64,000 bases of DNA from Papaver somniferum (Eukaryota; Streptophyta; Magnoliopsida; Ranunculales; Papaveraceae): contig NC_039362.1 in assembly GCF_003573695.1 (NCBI RefSeq), positions 4,376,929 to 4,440,928 of the forward strand. Direction: 5' to 3'. The notes beneath the pieces were generated by a model, which saw only the letters and a list, made by a program, of their open reading frames with translations, did no database searches and was not told where the DNA came from. The translations under genes were made by a program, and so were the position numbers. Below are positions 62,044 to 64,000 of the stretch, piece after piece (the stretch's first letter is position 1; each line of letters starts with the position of its first letter).

Positions 62044-63648
62044 ATGGGTCAACCTCGTGCTCTCCATGAATACATGTATCCGACAATAAAAATTCCATTA
62101 TCATGTATTGTATTACCTCAAACCAATAACCCTTTTAAAATAAATGCAAGCATGATACAAATACTTCCTATATTTCGAGGGTTCGATTCTGAGAACCCCT
62201 ATACTCATGTAAGAGAGTTTGAACAAATTTGTCGGACTATGCAACCTGATCATATGTCCGAAGACTCTCTGAAATTGCGTTTGTTTACATTTTCTCTAAA
62301 GGAAAGGGCCAAAACATGGTTTTACGGTTTGAGACCACAATCAATTAACACTTGGGACCAACTCACAGATCTATTTTTCAAAAAATTCTTTCCACATCAT
62401 AGGACCATCGCTATTCGTCAAAGTATCAATTGTTTTGTCCAATTGGATGAGGAAATTGTTTTTCACTATTTTGAACGTTTTAATGATTTGTTGAGCGAAT
62501 GTCCGCACCATGGATTTGAGAAGTGGAGACTTGTCGTCATCCTCTATGAGGGACTAGACTTTAAATCTCGAACCATGGTTGAGTCTATGTGTAATGGTAA
62601 ATTTCTTGATAAATCTGTGGATGATGCATGGAAATTTTTAGCTGAGATTGCAGAGAAAACCCATCAATGGGAATCTGTTAGGGAAACAGGGACAACACCA
62701 CATGGTATGAGTCACCCCCATGAGTTAGAGTCTTATTCTTGTGATAGCTCCGACCTTAGGATTGAAAATTATCCTAGATTGCAAAATCCCTATCATGATG
62801 ATGATGATGATTATGATGTTATGTTAGAAGAACATGAAAATATTGTGGAACCTGTTGGTTCAATAACATTAGGCTTCTCTGCCTCGACCTTCATGAATGA
62901 TGTTTCTTCTAGTATTCCATATACATGTGATGTTGATACTGATTTTGAGCATGTGCATCTGTCCTATGAAGATGACTTAGGTAATATAGAATCTTCTGTT
63001 GACACTAATATGCATGAAAATATAATTGTTGTGTCTGATTCTCTACCTGGGTCACGTTGTGATGTTTCCACTGATTTGCCGATGCATGAGAATAATTCTT
63101 CTGATGATGTTGATGATTCTGATTTGTGTGAGCATGGTGAGCATGTTGTGACACGTGTAGAAGACTTAGGAGATGTTGATGTGATTAGTAATGATGTGCC
63201 TATCGTCCTACATAAGTCACAATCTGATGGCCTTCCACCCAACCTAGATTTGGTTTGTACCCATATTGTCAAACCGACTTTTCTGAGAGTCCCTAATCTA
63301 GGTTTGGAACTGTGTGCTTCCCAAGTCCTTTTGGACTATTTTGCATCTAAGTATAATATTTGAGGAGCCACAGTTGGAATTAGCATGTTTGCCCGTCCCT
63401 AGCAAGTTCATTTCGAGCTAGACCTTGTGCATGATGAACCCCCAAAACTGCGAGATTTTGTTTCCAAAATTTTATCCGTTGAAAAATCCAGGTTTGGGGG
63501 TAGCTCATTTTGTTTCACAGCTTCACTTGCTTTCTTTATGTGTGAAGCTGTTGAAACCCTACACTTTGTCTTTTGGGTTGATCCTCAACTCTTTAGATTG
63601 TTAGTGTATGGTGAATTTTTTGTATATAATCCAGTAGATAAATTTTAA
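62044..63648 (+). pseudogene. Gag capsid-type domain fused to the family C-terminal domain, frameshifted
   Basis: ATG at 62044 (MGQPRALHEYMYP). Residues about 35-215 are a Retrotrans_gag domain (IFRGFDSENPYTHVREFEQI, LFTFSLKERAKTWFYGLRP, TWDQLTDLFFKKFFPHHRT, ECPHHGFEKWRLV). It passes directly into an acidic stretch (HDDDDDYD) and the C-terminal domain shared with 41022-42782 (EEHENIVEPVGSIT onward). The zinc knuckle and its coiled coil are absent. A 2-base deletion at about 63357 gives a TGA at 63361-63363, and another 2-base loss lies near 63413. The remaining C-terminal part reads on to 63648. Function as particle-forming Gag is likely for the N-terminal part. Confidence 0.8.
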
Positions 63649-64000
63649 AACCTTTTGTTCCTTTTGTATATTTTTGCTAATCCAATATGATCTCTGAATT
63701 GTTGGATTCTGCCTTGAATAATGAGTTCTATTTGCTTTCGGAAATCGGGTATCTCTTCTCTTTTTCTCTACTCAACATGATCCTCTTCATATGTTGTATT
63801 ATAATTTTGTTATTTTGAAACATTGAGGACAATGTTTAGTTTAGGTTTGGGGGTGAAAAGGATACTTTGATAATATGCCATAATTGAAAACAAGAACTCC
63901 TTCTTTTTGAAAAAAAAAAAAAATCAAAAAAATTAAAAAAAAAATGAAAAACATAAAAATGGAGCTCATTTACCTTGAAATGTTGACTCTTGTGCAAATA
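63649..64000 (+). other. 3' untranslated part of element D, to window end
   Basis: It includes the polypurine-like block at about 63821-63854 (ATTGAGGACAATGTTTAGTT, then GGTTTGGGGG) and the AT-rich block as in the sister copies. The terminal polypurine tract and 3' LTR lie outside the window. Confidence 0.65.

Overview
The window looks like a transposon-rich stretch of a eudicot plant nuclear genome. It is AT-rich, has GT-AG introns, and carries LTR retrotransposons whose primer-binding sites match plant tRNA-Asp, plus PIF/Harbinger, hAT-like and Mutator-like DNA elements. Repeat style and gene types would fit a basal eudicot such as a poppy relative, but that is a weak impression and no species is claimed.

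Layout. 1-4479: minus-strand non-autonomous Athila-like LTR element (LTR 1817-4479, leader, and an open Gag-derived frame running off the left edge). 4500-7090: decayed PIF/Harbinger transposon on the minus strand, with a Myb-like ORF1 and a DDE transposase. 7090-17576: mostly non-genic, with a 606-bp MITE with perfect 8-bp TSD (8937-9542), a hAT-like element (9917-10956), minisatellites, two adjoining hAT-like elements (14119-16280), and a 1194-bp element rich in GTTCGGC motifs with perfect TSD (16375-17568). 17577-22100: the first host gene, a six-exon FCP1/NIF-type HAD protein with a lysine-rich N-terminal half. 23872-25521: the second host gene, a single-exon protein resembling the N-terminal half of plant IDM1-like PHD/GNAT proteins. 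A MITE lies just after its stop. 26281-29330: LINE remnant (zinc-binding RT tail and RNase H tail).

29639-57822 is a nest of elements. An old DNA transposon, of which only the ends remain, contains a copia-like repeat (55203-57230) and a minus-strand Gypsy element (gag 52079-53414, protease 29729-30722, LTR 53655-55202). The Gypsy gag-pol frame is split by a 21.3-kb insertion, 30728-52073, flanked by a perfect 5-bp duplication, ATGGT. That insertion is a tandem array of four LTRs and three internal regions of the same family as the left-edge element. Its outer LTRs are type A. A younger type B element sits inside the right A LTR, and a type C LTR lies in the middle. 59060-64000 holds another relative (type D), whose 3' end is beyond the window.

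The LTR family shows no pol in any copy seen, so its members probably depend on an autonomous Athila/Gypsy partner. Copies A and B encode the coiled-coil plus CCHC zinc-knuckle part of a Gag without the capsid-type domain. Copy D encodes the capsid-type domain without the knuckle. All share an unrecognised acidic C-terminal domain. This complementary split of Gag, together with hybrid LTRs, a duplicated polypurine tract and variable poly(A) tracts (20-128 bases), is the most unusual content of the window. The two host genes appear unrelated to each other and to the elements.
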